Shown: positions 18,022 through 25,845 of the stretch, piece after piece
Layout: each line of letters begins with the position of its first letter
Position numbering within the stretch: position 1 is the stretch's first letter
Assembly: GCA_003446015.1 (NCBI GenBank)
Contig: DMBU01000054.1
Location: 75,910-139,909, forward strand
DNA length: 64,000 nt
Source: Bacteroidales bacterium
GTDB lineage: Bacteria; Bacteroidota; Bacteroidia; Bacteroidales; UBA12077
Direction of reading: 5' to 3'
Notes under the pieces: model-generated
Seen by the model: the letters and a program-made list of their open reading frames with translations, nothing else
Database searches by the model: none
Told to the model about the DNA's origin: nothing
Program-made: the position numbers and the translations under genes

Positions 18022-18960
18022 ATGCCTAAATAATTGTAAAAGTTTATTCTTTATATAAGTTTCGATATGCCTTTGTTTTTTCGTAGGGAAAATATCGTTA
18101 ATGGTTATCATTATTCCCGATTCTTCAACTCCTCCAAATGCCTCGTTAATAGCTGTCCCAAAGAATTTCATAGTAGGTGAGAGATTCATGTAAGCATTAA
18201 TTAAAGGGGGGATATTTAAATCAAATTGTCTTACGCTTTTTTGTAATATTTTGTAATTTTCTTTATAGTCATTTCCTTTAAATAGCACATTCATTTTAAC
18301 TTCATCAATATTAAGCTCTATTGGTTTTCTTGGTATTACCATGTTTTTATCATCATGAAACTGAGAGTTTAAGAAATATAAAATCATGTTTCTGGCATCA
18401 CGGTTAAAATGAGGATACATAGTAACTTTACCAAAGAAGTGATGTATTTGAGGATTTTCTACAACTAAGGCACCCAATCCGTCCCAAAGATTGTCAAGAG
18501 CAAATAAAGCTTTTCTTCCGGCACTTGCCGATTGAAACTTAGGTTGAATAAAAGACCTTCCGAGCTCAATCATAAAAGGCAAATATTCCTTGCTGAATTC
18601 GTCTGAGAATTCAAATAACTTTGTAGTTGCCAGATTATTTGGGTCACTATTGTGATTACAAACATGGAATCTATATCCACCAACAATTTCCTTTTCTTCA
18701 GGATCCCACGATATTAGTTGCTCATAAGGTTCTTCCTGAGTATCAAATTTATCAATATCTATATCTTTCCCCGTTCCTCCACCTGCATTTCGAAAGGTAA
18801 GTTCCCGAAGCCGACCGACTTCTCTCATAATATTGGGAGAATTATGATGATTTATGATATATAATTCATTTCCTCCGTTATTGGTTTTTCGCAGAAATCT
18901 TTCTGGAGTTAATTCTTTTATAATTAACTCTTTATCAACGGGTTCGGCTACTTCTTTCAT
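18013..18960 (-). CDS. GNAT-fold N-acyltransferase (Acetyltransf_5 / hemolysin-like)
   Basis: 315 residues of the GNAT-like family related to OlsB-type N-acyltransferases: VGRLRELTFRNAGGGTGKDIDIDKFD, then YEQLISWDPEEKEIVGGYRF, the ELGRSFIQPKFQ motif and ALFALDNLWDGLGALVVENP. Such enzymes move a 3-hydroxyacyl chain from ACP onto an amino acid (ornithine, glycine and so on). Its partner, a PlsC-type O-acyltransferase, lies 50 bp upstream in the same direction. In Bacteroides a comparable pair (GlsB/GlsA) makes glycine lipids, so aminolipid synthesis at the inner membrane is a reasonable inference. The amino acid used cannot be told from sequence. Confidence 0.82.
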   Translation of the reverse strand: MKEVAEPVDKELIIKELTPERFLRKTNNGGNELYIINHHNSPNIMREVGRLRELTFRNAGGGTGKDIDIDKFDTQEEPYEQLISWDPEEKEIVGGYRFHVCNHNSDPNNLATTKLFEFSDEFSKEYLPFMIELGRSFIQPKFQSASAGRKALFALDNLWDGLGALVVENPQIHHFFGKVTMYPHFNRDARNMILYFLNSQFHDDKNMVIPRKPIELNIDEVKMNVLFKGNDYKENYKILQKSVRQFDLNIPPLINAYMNLSPTMKFFGTAINEAFGGVEESGIMITINDIFPTKKQRHIETYIKNKLLQLFRHKK

Positions 18961-19010
18961 GTTCTTGTGCAGTGGTTTGGAAAAGCAAATTTACAAAAAA
19001 ATATTTCAAC

Positions 19011-19838
19011 TTACTTAAATGGTTTTGTGTTTCCATTTGCTAAAGAATATACATAGTCTTTTACTTGTTTCGCCCATTCTCTGGGATGAATTTTTTTATC
19101 AAATGTCTGATAAGGAATAGTTTTACCAAAAGTTAATGTAATATCTTTATTCTTTTGCTTAAAGACCTCATCTGCAAGATAAAACATTTCAATATTTGTT
19201 TTAATGCCTAACTTCCCTCTTAGATTTGAGAGATTATAAAAGAAATTTGAATTACGTCCGTTGATATGAACTGGAACAATGTCTCTTTTATGTTGTATAG
19301 CTTTAGTAATAAAACTTTTTTTCCATTCCAGATCAATAATTTCCTTTTTTATTTTTCTTGAACATAAACCTGCTGGAAAATTTAGTATTTGGGCATCAGA
19401 CTCATAAGTTCTTTCTATTTTTTTTACATATTCAACAGACTGCTTTCCATGTTTATTTACAGGAAGAAATATAGGTTCCAGATTTTGCAGGTTCATTAAA
19501 AGATCATTAACCAAAAATTGCAGCGTGGGGTGAATTTGCCCGACAATATAGGTAAGAACCATTCCGTCCAGACCACCTAAAGGATGATTAGCAGCAAAAA
19601 TATATCTGCCTTCGGTCGGGATATTTTCTTTTCCCTTTATATGAATACTCATGTTAAAATATTCAACTAAAGCATTTACAAAATCAAGCCCTGTTTTATT
19701 TCCGTATTGAGAAAGTATTTCGTTGATTTCTTCCTGATGGACAATGCGTTCAATATATCTGAAGATGAACCCCGGCAGCATTTGAGCAACTTTTGGATTC
19801 TTTTTTTTGAAAACTTCTTGTACATTGATTTTTTCCAT
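19011..19838 (-). CDS. PlsC-like lysophospholipid/O-acyltransferase
   Basis: 275 residues with the LPLAT fold. The acyltransferase HxxxxD-type catalytic motif appears as AANHPLGGLDGM (the His to Asp spacing NHPLGGLD is a variant of NHxxxxD). Downstream are FLPVNKHGKQS and the substrate-site segment ILNFPAGLCSRK, where canonical PlsC has FPEGTRS, so the usual Glu is replaced by Ala. The family is annotated as glycerol acyltransferase or hemolysin-related. With the downstream N-acyltransferase it probably forms a two-step aminolipid pathway, adding the second, ester-linked acyl chain. It is the promoter-proximal gene of the pair. Confidence 0.83.
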   Translation of the reverse strand: MEKINVQEVFKKKNPKVAQMLPGFIFRYIERIVHQEEINEILSQYGNKTGLDFVNALVEYFNMSIHIKGKENIPTEGRYIFAANHPLGGLDGMVLTYIVGQIHPTLQFLVNDLLMNLQNLEPIFLPVNKHGKQSVEYVKKIERTYESDAQILNFPAGLCSRKIKKEIIDLEWKKSFITKAIQHKRDIVPVHINGRNSNFFYNLSNLRGKLGIKTNIEMFYLADEVFKQKNKDITLTFGKTIPYQTFDKKIHPREWAKQVKDYVYSLANGNTKPFK

Positions 19839-19890
19839 GTCTGATCCTGATATAGTTGTAACTTTTCAAAAGTAATTCAATTATATCTAT

Positions 19891-20844
19891 TTATAGTCTT
19901 CTGAAAATATATTTTTTGGTATTATGTCTCAATGTTACTTGTTTGCAATTACTTGGATAAGTAATTGTAAAACCATCATATAAATGATTCAGGTTTTTTT
20001 CTTTTCCAAATGTTCCCGAACATTCCAGGGTACCATCAGGAGCAAAACGATTAACCAAAAGTAGTTCATCTTTCGCTTCGAATGCAAACCATGAACCCGC
20101 GCCTTCGCCACTTAACCATTGTGCGTTATGCGGAATTTTAGAATGCTTTTCCGGTGCTTGTAGAGTTGATTTTAAAATTCGTGATTCAAGCTTTTTTAAA
20201 GGAATCAAAGGCTCAGTCCTCAGTAATTTTGGCATTACCGTTTTATTTTCCAAAGTATTAACATTCGAAATCGGAGTAGGAGTAAGCGGCACCTTAAATC
20301 TTAGCTTAAGCTGATATTTTAAATGCGGATTTCCTGCACGAACTATGGTATTTACAAAACGAGAGCAATTGCTGCCTTTGTAAATAAACGGTCCATATGG
20401 AATCGGGCTTTGTACCTGCATTTGCTTTGCTTTGCTAAATGCTGTCTGAAAATTAACAGGGATATACGATGCAAACAAAGTTCCTTCGCCATGACAGGAA
20501 GGATTGTTTTGTAATTCGGTTAATAATTCATTTAAATTGAGAATCGATTTATTGTCTTCTGTGAATTCAGGTATAGAGTAAACTCTTAAATCATCATCGG
20601 TTTCACCGCTTCGCACCCTTCCGTGCCCAAACGGGGCATGATATCTTCCAAAATCGAAATAATGGAATTTCCTGTTTTTAACACCTGCTAAAACAACCGC
20701 CGCATGTCCTACTTTGTAGTAATTATTTTCACTAATTCCTAAAAATACCGTAATAGGATCGTACCATGATCCAGGCTGCTTGCAATACGTTTCGGGCCAG
20801 GCAAGTGCAACCGCAAATCCGGTATGTTGTTTGTTTCCGTTCAT
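19891..20844 (-). CDS. Uncharacterised protein with permuted papain-like features
   Basis: 317 residues, no signal peptide. I do not recognise a named family with certainty. The N-terminal half shows a conserved His in VGHAAVVLAG followed by FHYFDFGRYHAPFGHGR, and a Cys in GSNCSRFVNTIVRAG. This His-before-Cys order is that of circularly permuted NlpC/P60-like (papain fold) enzymes. The C-terminal part (about 240-317) holds a strand-rich module, WLSGEGAGSWFAFEAKD and RFAPDGTLECSGTF, which looks like a separate small domain. The ATG overlaps the end of the NRDE gene by 4 bp, so the two are translationally coupled. A hydrolase function is inference only. Confidence 0.65.
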   Translation of the reverse strand: MNGNKQHTGFAVALAWPETYCKQPGSWYDPITVFLGISENNYYKVGHAAVVLAGVKNRKFHYFDFGRYHAPFGHGRVRSGETDDDLRVYSIPEFTEDNKSILNLNELLTELQNNPSCHGEGTLFASYIPVNFQTAFSKAKQMQVQSPIPYGPFIYKGSNCSRFVNTIVRAGNPHLKYQLKLRFKVPLTPTPISNVNTLENKTVMPKLLRTEPLIPLKKLESRILKSTLQAPEKHSKIPHNAQWLSGEGAGSWFAFEAKDELLLVNRFAPDGTLECSGTFGKEKNLNHLYDGFTITYPSNCKQVTLRHNTKKYIFRRL

Positions 20845-21566
20845 ATTTTTACCTGATGTTCTGTTGAATTCAGTAAATCGGTATATTTCATGCTAAAACC
20901 ATTATAGGAAGGTAAAACCTGCGTAATACTAACGGTCTTTAATCCGCCTTCGCGCTCCATTAAAAGGTTTATAGTTTGGTCATTTGTATGTCGACCGGAG
21001 TGAAAATCGTAAACTTTTTCAGAATGAATTGGTGTATTGTTTTCATTCAAAAACCTGTCGAACCAAATTCTTCTCAATTCTCTGTCGTTACTACTATACA
21101 AAGTTACAGAAGACCAGATGCCCGGATTTTGGGGATCTAATTCTGATATGTGTTTTTGTTCTTCATCCCAAATGAATTCTAACATGCGGGTTACTTTCTC
21201 CTTTTTATGTTCTATTGAAATAATCGTGAAAGGTTCAGTGGCATTTAAATCTTCATTTTCGAAAAAATCTTTTAAGTCACCGTTAAAGGTTGCTATTGCC
21301 AATAAAACCTGACCACGGCTGAGTGTGTGAAAATCCTGTTTCTGATGCGGTAAAAATGCTCCGTTAAGTAAACAAACCAAACGACCATTGTTCCCGGCTG
21401 CTATCCACGAACCTCCTTTTTCTAAATCCTTTGGATAACAAACATCAATACCATTTAATTGGTAAATTTCAGGAGCTTTTGTTGGCCTGAATACTTTTTC
21501 ATCACGGTTCGATGTAAGTATAAAACCCTGATCTTTTGATGGTGGAATGTATGTTACTGTGCACAT
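20841..21566 (-). CDS. NRDE (TANGO2-like) family protein
   Basis: 241 residues starting MCTVTYIPP and containing the diagnostic ILTSNRDEKVFRPT segment (NRDE motif) and GGSWIAAGNNGRLVCLLN. The family is related to eukaryotic TANGO2 and has an Ntn-hydrolase-like layout, with Cys2 exposed as a possible N-terminal nucleophile after Met removal. TANGO2 homologues have been linked to heme handling and to lipid/acyl-CoA metabolism; the bacterial function is not settled. It overlaps the DinB gene by 13 bp and the next gene by 4 bp, so all three are probably cotranscribed. Confidence 0.87.
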   Translation of the reverse strand: MCTVTYIPPSKDQGFILTSNRDEKVFRPTKAPEIYQLNGIDVCYPKDLEKGGSWIAAGNNGRLVCLLNGAFLPHQKQDFHTLSRGQVLLAIATFNGDLKDFFENEDLNATEPFTIISIEHKKEKVTRMLEFIWDEEQKHISELDPQNPGIWSSVTLYSSNDRELRRIWFDRFLNENNTPIHSEKVYDFHSGRHTNDQTINLLMEREGGLKTVSITQVLPSYNGFSMKYTDLLNSTEHQVKI

Positions 21567-22060
21567 GAGTTCTTTTTGTATCTGATGGTTGAATAAGCAA
21601 CGCCAAAATCTTCACTAATGATGTTATTTAATCCTATTGCAATTAATCCTGCTTTAATCAATGCCTGGTGATGTATACTGTGTTCAATACAATAAGCCAA
21701 TTCACGGCCTACCGAACTATCAATCAGTTTTTGTGATTTTTCACCGTTACTGTAGTCAGCTTCCATTTTTACCTGATATTTTTCATCCAGGGTGTCGATA
21801 CCGGAATGCAGGCGGTCGATGGTTTGAATGGCAAAGCGTGTGTCTTCTTCTATCCGGATATCGCGCTTGCGTTTGTCATAGCTAATGGTACCGGAAAACG
21901 AGCCTGAAACCAGTAACAGGTAAAATTCGAGTATATGCCTGATGTGCTGACCTATGGAAGCACCCGAAAGGATTTCAGGTTTTGCCGTGTAGTGGTCGTT
22001 GCTTATGTTTTCCAGGAATTCCCTTAACTGGTAAAGGTTTTCTTTTGCTGTCGTTTTCAT
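21554..22060 (-). CDS. DinB-like four-helix-bundle protein
   Basis: About 168 residues from the ATG at 22060 (MKTTAKENLYQLREFLENI). An upstream in-frame ATG at 22147 would run through the inverted-repeat element at 22076-22135 and is rejected. The helical pattern with His residues in SIGQHIRHILEFY and in CIEHSIHHQALIKAGL matches the DinB/YfiT superfamily, where three His bind a divalent metal. Such proteins are often thiol-dependent (mycothiol or bacillithiol) transferases, which is interesting so close to a predicted ergothioneine locus, but the substrate is unknown. Confidence 0.8.
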   Translation of the reverse strand: MKTTAKENLYQLREFLENISNDHYTAKPEILSGASIGQHIRHILEFYLLLVSGSFSGTISYDKRKRDIRIEEDTRFAIQTIDRLHSGIDTLDEKYQVKMEADYSNGEKSQKLIDSSVGRELAYCIEHSIHHQALIKAGLIAIGLNNIISEDFGVAYSTIRYKKNSCAQ

Positions 22061-22075
22061 GTCTGTTTTTTTATT

Positions 22076-22135
22076 CTTAGCGTCTATGCGGCTTGGCGAG
22101 AAAAATATTTCACGCAAAGACGCGAAGGCGCAAAG
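22076..22135. repeat. 60-bp imperfect inverted repeat with CGCAAAG-type sub-units
   Basis: The right arm (22108-22135) is made of 8-bp units related to ACGCAAAG (ACGCAAAG, ACGCGAAG, GCGCAAAG). The left arm (22076-22103) is an imperfect reverse complement, with a 4-nt centre. It sits just upstream of the DinB ATG. Similar CGCAAAGACGCAAAG intergenic elements are common in Bacteroidota genomes. Confidence 0.65.
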
Positions 22136-22147
22136 GTCATTATACAT

Positions 22148-22696
22148 TTAATTAATACCTGCAAATGATTTTAATTCATCCATTGAAACGTGATCATCAA
22201 GATATTTTCCATAGTGTGCTTTCACGACTTTGAAATTCTCATCGATAAAAAAATCAGATGGAATAAGATTCATGCTTGCATCTTTATCCTGTGGAAGATT
22301 CAATTCCTTCGTTTCTTTTTTTGCTATACCCACTTTGGCAACAAACATGGTTTTCATCATTTTTACAGTTGATTTCTCTACTCCATATTTTTCATAAATA
22401 GATAAGTCCGGATCGCCAATTAAAGGCCAGGGACTTATTCCTTCGTGGAAAACACTTGACATGAGTTTCTTGTTCGTGCTTTCGAACAAAAACAACAATT
22501 GAACACCTGATTTCTTCAGTGGAATATTATTGTCCTTAATCTGATAAACCCTTCTGTTGCAAAACGGACAGCTTATATTGCGGTAAAACCCCAGAATAAT
22601 TTTCTGTCCTTTAAAATCAGATAACTTTACTTCTTTACCATAAATATCTTGTGCTGTAAAGTCCGGTGTACATTGATTAACTTCTAATGCAATAAT
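22148..22696 (-). CDS. Peroxiredoxin-like (AhpC/TSA) protein lacking a canonical start codon
   Basis: The frame is open from 22696 (just after a TAA at 22699-22697) to 22148, 182 codons. The encoded sequence begins LEVNQCTPDFTAQDIYGKEV and continues with LSDFKGQKIILGFYRNISCPFCNRR, a normal thioredoxin-fold peroxiredoxin-like N terminus with a C-P-F-C redox motif. No ATG, GTG or TTG exists before the CxxC part; the only start-like codons at the right place are ATT ATT at 22696-22691. A TTG at 22498 would give only 116 residues and lose the active site. Either translation starts at ATT or the start codon was lost by mutation. Function: thiol-dependent peroxide or disulfide chemistry. Confidence 0.7.
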   Translation of the reverse strand: MIALEVNQCTPDFTAQDIYGKEVKLSDFKGQKIILGFYRNISCPFCNRRVYQIKDNNIPLKKSGVQLLFLFESTNKKLMSSVFHEGISPWPLIGDPDLSIYEKYGVEKSTVKMMKTMFVAKVGIAKKETKELNLPQDKDASMNLIPSDFFIDENFKVVKAHYGKYLDDHVSMDELKSFAGIN

Positions 22697-22804
22697 TTAT
22701 GTTTTTGTTTAATTAGTCGGACAAAACTCTAAACCTGACAAGAAACAATTAAAAAAGCACAAGAAATGTGCTCTAAATTTTAAGATAAATTCATAAATTC
22801 CAGA

Positions 22805-23392
22805 CTAATAAGGAGTTCCTTGTAATCTTTGAGTTTTAAATGCCTTAATGTACCATTCAAATTCATCTAAAAAGCGTTGTGCCGAAGGCTCTGTAAATTT
22901 GTTTTGTGGTACAAGGTTTTCATCAAAAAGACTTCCGATAACCGGAAAAGGCAACATGGATGAAATAGCTGGCATTCCCAGCTCACCAACAATAACTCTT
23001 AAATGAACCGCCGAACGCACACCACCAAAATTTCCTGCCGAATAAGATGCAATAGCCGATGGTTTAAAATAATACTCTGTTTGAAAATGATCTAATAGAT
23101 TCTTAAGAGCCGGTGGAATACTATGATTGTATTCTCCGGTCACGATTAAAAAACCATCCGAATCTTTGAACTTCTGAGCCAGGTTCTCCATATTTTCGGG
23201 AGCTTTTCCCTGCTCAAACTCTTTATACATTTTATTGAGAAATGGAAGATTGTATTCCATGGGATCAATGAAATGCACATTAAAATTTCTTTTCTGAAGT
23301 TTCTTTTCAAGATATTTGGCAGCTTTTATACCCTGGCGATTGGTGCGGACCGATCCATAAATAAGACTGATTGTTAGGTTTTTTGTTTCCAT
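22805..23392 (-). CDS. NADPH-dependent FMN reductase family protein
   Basis: 195 residues from the ATG at 23392 (METKNLTISLIYGSVRTNRQG); an ATG at 23443 adds a non-homologous leader. Flavodoxin-like fold with the flavin phosphate loop GSVRTNRQG, then DGFLIVTGEYNHSIPPALKNLLDHF, the signature of the ArsH/ChrR/YieF type NAD(P)H:quinone/FMN reductases, and SAGNFGGVRSAVHLR. The role is two-electron reduction of quinones, FMN or metals such as chromate. The gene lies in the same-strand run with the peroxiredoxin-like gene and the predicted ergothioneine genes, which suggests a redox-stress theme. Confidence 0.9.
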   Translation of the reverse strand: METKNLTISLIYGSVRTNRQGIKAAKYLEKKLQKRNFNVHFIDPMEYNLPFLNKMYKEFEQGKAPENMENLAQKFKDSDGFLIVTGEYNHSIPPALKNLLDHFQTEYYFKPSAIASYSAGNFGGVRSAVHLRVIVGELGMPAISSMLPFPVIGSLFDENLVPQNKFTEPSAQRFLDEFEWYIKAFKTQRLQGTPY

Positions 23393-23421
23393 AATAGTTA
23401 TATTCAATATTTTAATACGTT

Positions 23422-23613
23422 CTAATTTTGTTTCGAAGGGCATTTAACTGTACCGAAAGAACAGTAAACACAGCAGTCGCCCTCCAGTGGTCTTAAAACG
23501 GCTTTGCAGTTTTCGCACTTATAAAAAAACTGGCAGGCGTCAATCGGCATTTCTTCTGTTTTGTGGTGTCCGCAGTTAGGACAGGTTATGATTGATGTAG
23601 TTATTATAACCAT
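23422..23613 (-). CDS. GDCCVxC-domain zinc-ribbon protein
   Basis: 63 residues with four Cys pairs: CPNC, CENC, then GDCCVYC and a final Cys. The GDCCVYCSFG motif defines a small family (some members are selenoproteins with Sec at one of these Cys). The N-terminal ITCPNCGHHKTEEMP half resembles a rubredoxin-like zinc ribbon. The family often sits near heavy-metal or redox genes; molecular function is not established. It lies 29 bp upstream of the FMN reductase ATG and 11 bp after the alanine racemase stop, consistent with one operon. Confidence 0.85.
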   Translation of the reverse strand: MVIITTSIITCPNCGHHKTEEMPIDACQFFYKCENCKAVLRPLEGDCCVYCSFGTVKCPSKQN

Positions 23614-23624
23614 AGTCTGTTACT

Positions 23625-24776
23625 TTAATCAACAATATAACGTGGAATTCTTGATGGTAATCGCGTTAATAACTCATAATTCATGCTGTTATTCATATCA
23701 CTGAACGAGCTAATGGAAATCATTTTATCTCCCTGTTTACCGATAAGTACGACTTCGTCATTTACCTGTACATTGGGCAAATCGGTCACATCAACCACCA
23801 TCATATTCATATTTACAGAACCTATTACAGGCACTCTTTTTCCGTTGATTAAAACATGTCCCAGGTTGCTTAAATTCCGGCTAAATCCATAGCCGTATCC
23901 CACCGGAACGGTAGCAATTTTACTATTCCTGTTGGTTAAAAAACTAGTGCCGTAGCTAACATATTCATCTTCTTTTACATTATTTATGCTCATTACTTTG
24001 GTTTTCCAAGATAAAACCTGCATTAACGGGTCTTTAGGGATCTTCCCGTTTTTTAAGAGCAGCATCTTGGTTTCATTCCCGGGCCAAAAGCCATAGTTAG
24101 AAATACCAATCCGCACCAAATCAAAAGAAGATCCTGGAAAATTAAGTACTCCGGCAGAACAAGCAATATGGCGGTATTTGGGTTTTAATCCTTCAGATTT
24201 TATAAACTTAACCAACCTGTTAAATGTAGTTATCTGTTTGTTAATCCTTTCAAAATTAGCCATATTTTCAGCGCCGGCCATATGCGAGCACACGCCTTCG
24301 AGCACTATATTTCCTTTATTGTTTTTTAATTTTTCAATGACTCCCGGTAGTTGATCTTCGCTAAAACCTGTACGGTGCATTCCTGTTTCGAGTTCAATGT
24401 GTATGCGGGCAGGCTTGCTTGTTTTTTTACTTACACTGCATACGGCATCAAGTCTTTCCGGAGTAAATACAAAAAATGATATGTCATTTTGGATGGCCCA
24501 TTCCAGGTAATCGTCGTCGATAAAACCCATAATCATGATATGGCAAAATTCTTTCTTCACTTTCAGGGCCCTGCGTGCTTCTTCAACACTAAAAACAGAG
24601 AAGTGGTCAACACCACAAGCTTCAATCATAGGCAATAAATCCTCAATGCCATGCCCGTAAGCATTAGCTTTAATAACCATGGAGTATTTCACTTTCTTGC
24701 CAGCTATTCCCTTCAAATAGCTAATATTATTATTCAGGGCACTTTTGCTGAGTTCTATGTACGAAGTAAATAACAT
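23625..24776 (-). CDS. alr: Alanine racemase
   Basis: PLP enzyme that makes D-alanine for peptidoglycan. Its 383 residues match fold type III Alr. The Schiff-base lysine is K36 in SMVIKANAYGHG. The PLP-phosphate region is HIACSAGVLNFP with RIGISNYGFWP. The second catalytic base, Tyr, lies in EYVSYGTSFLTN (about 270), followed by IATVPVGYGYGFSR and the NMNMMVVDVTDLP segment. No murF is fused to it, although in many Bacteroidota Alr is part of a MurF-Alr fusion. This free-standing copy in an accessory block may be a second alr. Confidence 0.93.
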   Translation of the reverse strand: MLFTSYIELSKSALNNNISYLKGIAGKKVKYSMVIKANAYGHGIEDLLPMIEACGVDHFSVFSVEEARRALKVKKEFCHIMIMGFIDDDYLEWAIQNDISFFVFTPERLDAVCSVSKKTSKPARIHIELETGMHRTGFSEDQLPGVIEKLKNNKGNIVLEGVCSHMAGAENMANFERINKQITTFNRLVKFIKSEGLKPKYRHIACSAGVLNFPGSSFDLVRIGISNYGFWPGNETKMLLLKNGKIPKDPLMQVLSWKTKVMSINNVKEDEYVSYGTSFLTNRNSKIATVPVGYGYGFSRNLSNLGHVLINGKRVPVIGSVNMNMMVVDVTDLPNVQVNDEVVLIGKQGDKMISISSFSDMNNSMNYELLTRLPSRIPRYIVD

Positions 24777-24853
24777 ATTCTTATCAGATTAAATCAGGTT
24801 AATGTCAGTTACGATTTCCAGAAGTGCCGAACCATTAAATTCTGACAGCTGTT

Positions 24854-25816
24854 TCATTTTTTTACCCAAAGTGAATCAACAAAATAATTATGCCCATCTG
24901 TAAAATTCTTTTCTATTTTAAATCCATATTTTTGGGCAAGAAACTGGATGGTATCCAAATCAAATTTTTGTGACAATTCCATATAGATAGCTTCGTCTTT
25001 TTGAAAATGAATGTTCTTTTCCAGTGCTCCGATATAAACAGATTGCTCCTTAGTTGAAACCAAAAAGCTTTTAGCTTCTCCCGATTGTTCATTGTATTGG
25101 GCTACATGCCGAAATGTTCCAATATTAAAATCTGCATTTAACTCCTTATTAATTCGTTCAAGATGATTCAGGTTAAAAGCGCGGGTATGTCCATGCGGGT
25201 CGTCATAGGCTTTGAGAATGATACCCTTCGGTTTTTTAAGGTCGAAACCTATGAGCAGTTTATCATTTGGTTGGATTAAACCTGATATCTGGTTTAAAAA
25301 CTGGTGACGCTCTTTCTCTCCGAAATTTCCAATATTTGAACCCAGAAATAAAAAAATCTTGTTATTGTCGGAGTCATGATTCAGTTCATTCATCATTTTA
25401 AAATAATCACCGGTTTTGAATTTGGTCTTTAACCCGGGCAATTCAGCCTTTAATTTTTTATCCAGATTTTCATTTGCCTGCCGGCTGATATCTACCGCCA
25501 CATATTTAAAATCGACTTGATGCTCAACAAAATGATTGAGCAGGATTTTCGTTTTTAATCCGTCACCCGATCCTAACTCAACTAGCTCAAAAGGAGTATT
25601 CCCATTTACAAACTGATCTTTCATTTCTGATTTATACTGTGTAAAAATCTCAAATTCGCAATCAGTAAGGTAATACTCGGGCATTTGCATAATATCCTGA
25701 AAAATTTTACTACCCTTGTCATCATAAAAATATTTGGGCAACAAAAATTTCTGATCGGCTGACAAACCCTTTAAGGTATCCTGAGCGAAGGTGCTTATTT
25801 TTGTGAGTTGTTCCAT
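24854..25816 (-). CDS. egtD: L-histidine N-alpha-methyltransferase (EgtD/EanA type)
   Basis: 320 residues of the EgtD (DUF2260) family, which trimethylates histidine to hercynine using SAM. Matching segments are PKYFYDDKGSKIFQDI, then MPEYYLT (the histidine-binding Tyr region), the SAM loop VELGSGDGLKTKILL, FLGSNIGNF (Asn that binds histidine in characterised EgtD) and MELSQKFD (the Glu-x-Ser pair that holds the imidazole). The gene lies 29 bp downstream of a multi-rhodanese gene. There is no EgtB sulfoxide synthase nearby, so the pair fits the anaerobic EanA/EanB route to ergothioneine rather than the oxygen-dependent route. Confidence 0.88.
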   Translation of the reverse strand: MEQLTKISTFAQDTLKGLSADQKFLLPKYFYDDKGSKIFQDIMQMPEYYLTDCEFEIFTQYKSEMKDQFVNGNTPFELVELGSGDGLKTKILLNHFVEHQVDFKYVAVDISRQANENLDKKLKAELPGLKTKFKTGDYFKMMNELNHDSDNNKIFLFLGSNIGNFGEKERHQFLNQISGLIQPNDKLLIGFDLKKPKGIILKAYDDPHGHTRAFNLNHLERINKELNADFNIGTFRHVAQYNEQSGEAKSFLVSTKEQSVYIGALEKNIHFQKDEAIYMELSQKFDLDTIQFLAQKYGFKIEKNFTDGHNYFVDSLWVKK

Positions 25817-25845
25817 AATTTTTTTAAAAAAGTGGATAAGCGATT

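Noticed and set aside
22061..22147. N-terminal extension of the DinB protein
   Set aside because: It would be encoded by the inverted-repeat element and has no similarity to DinB proteins.
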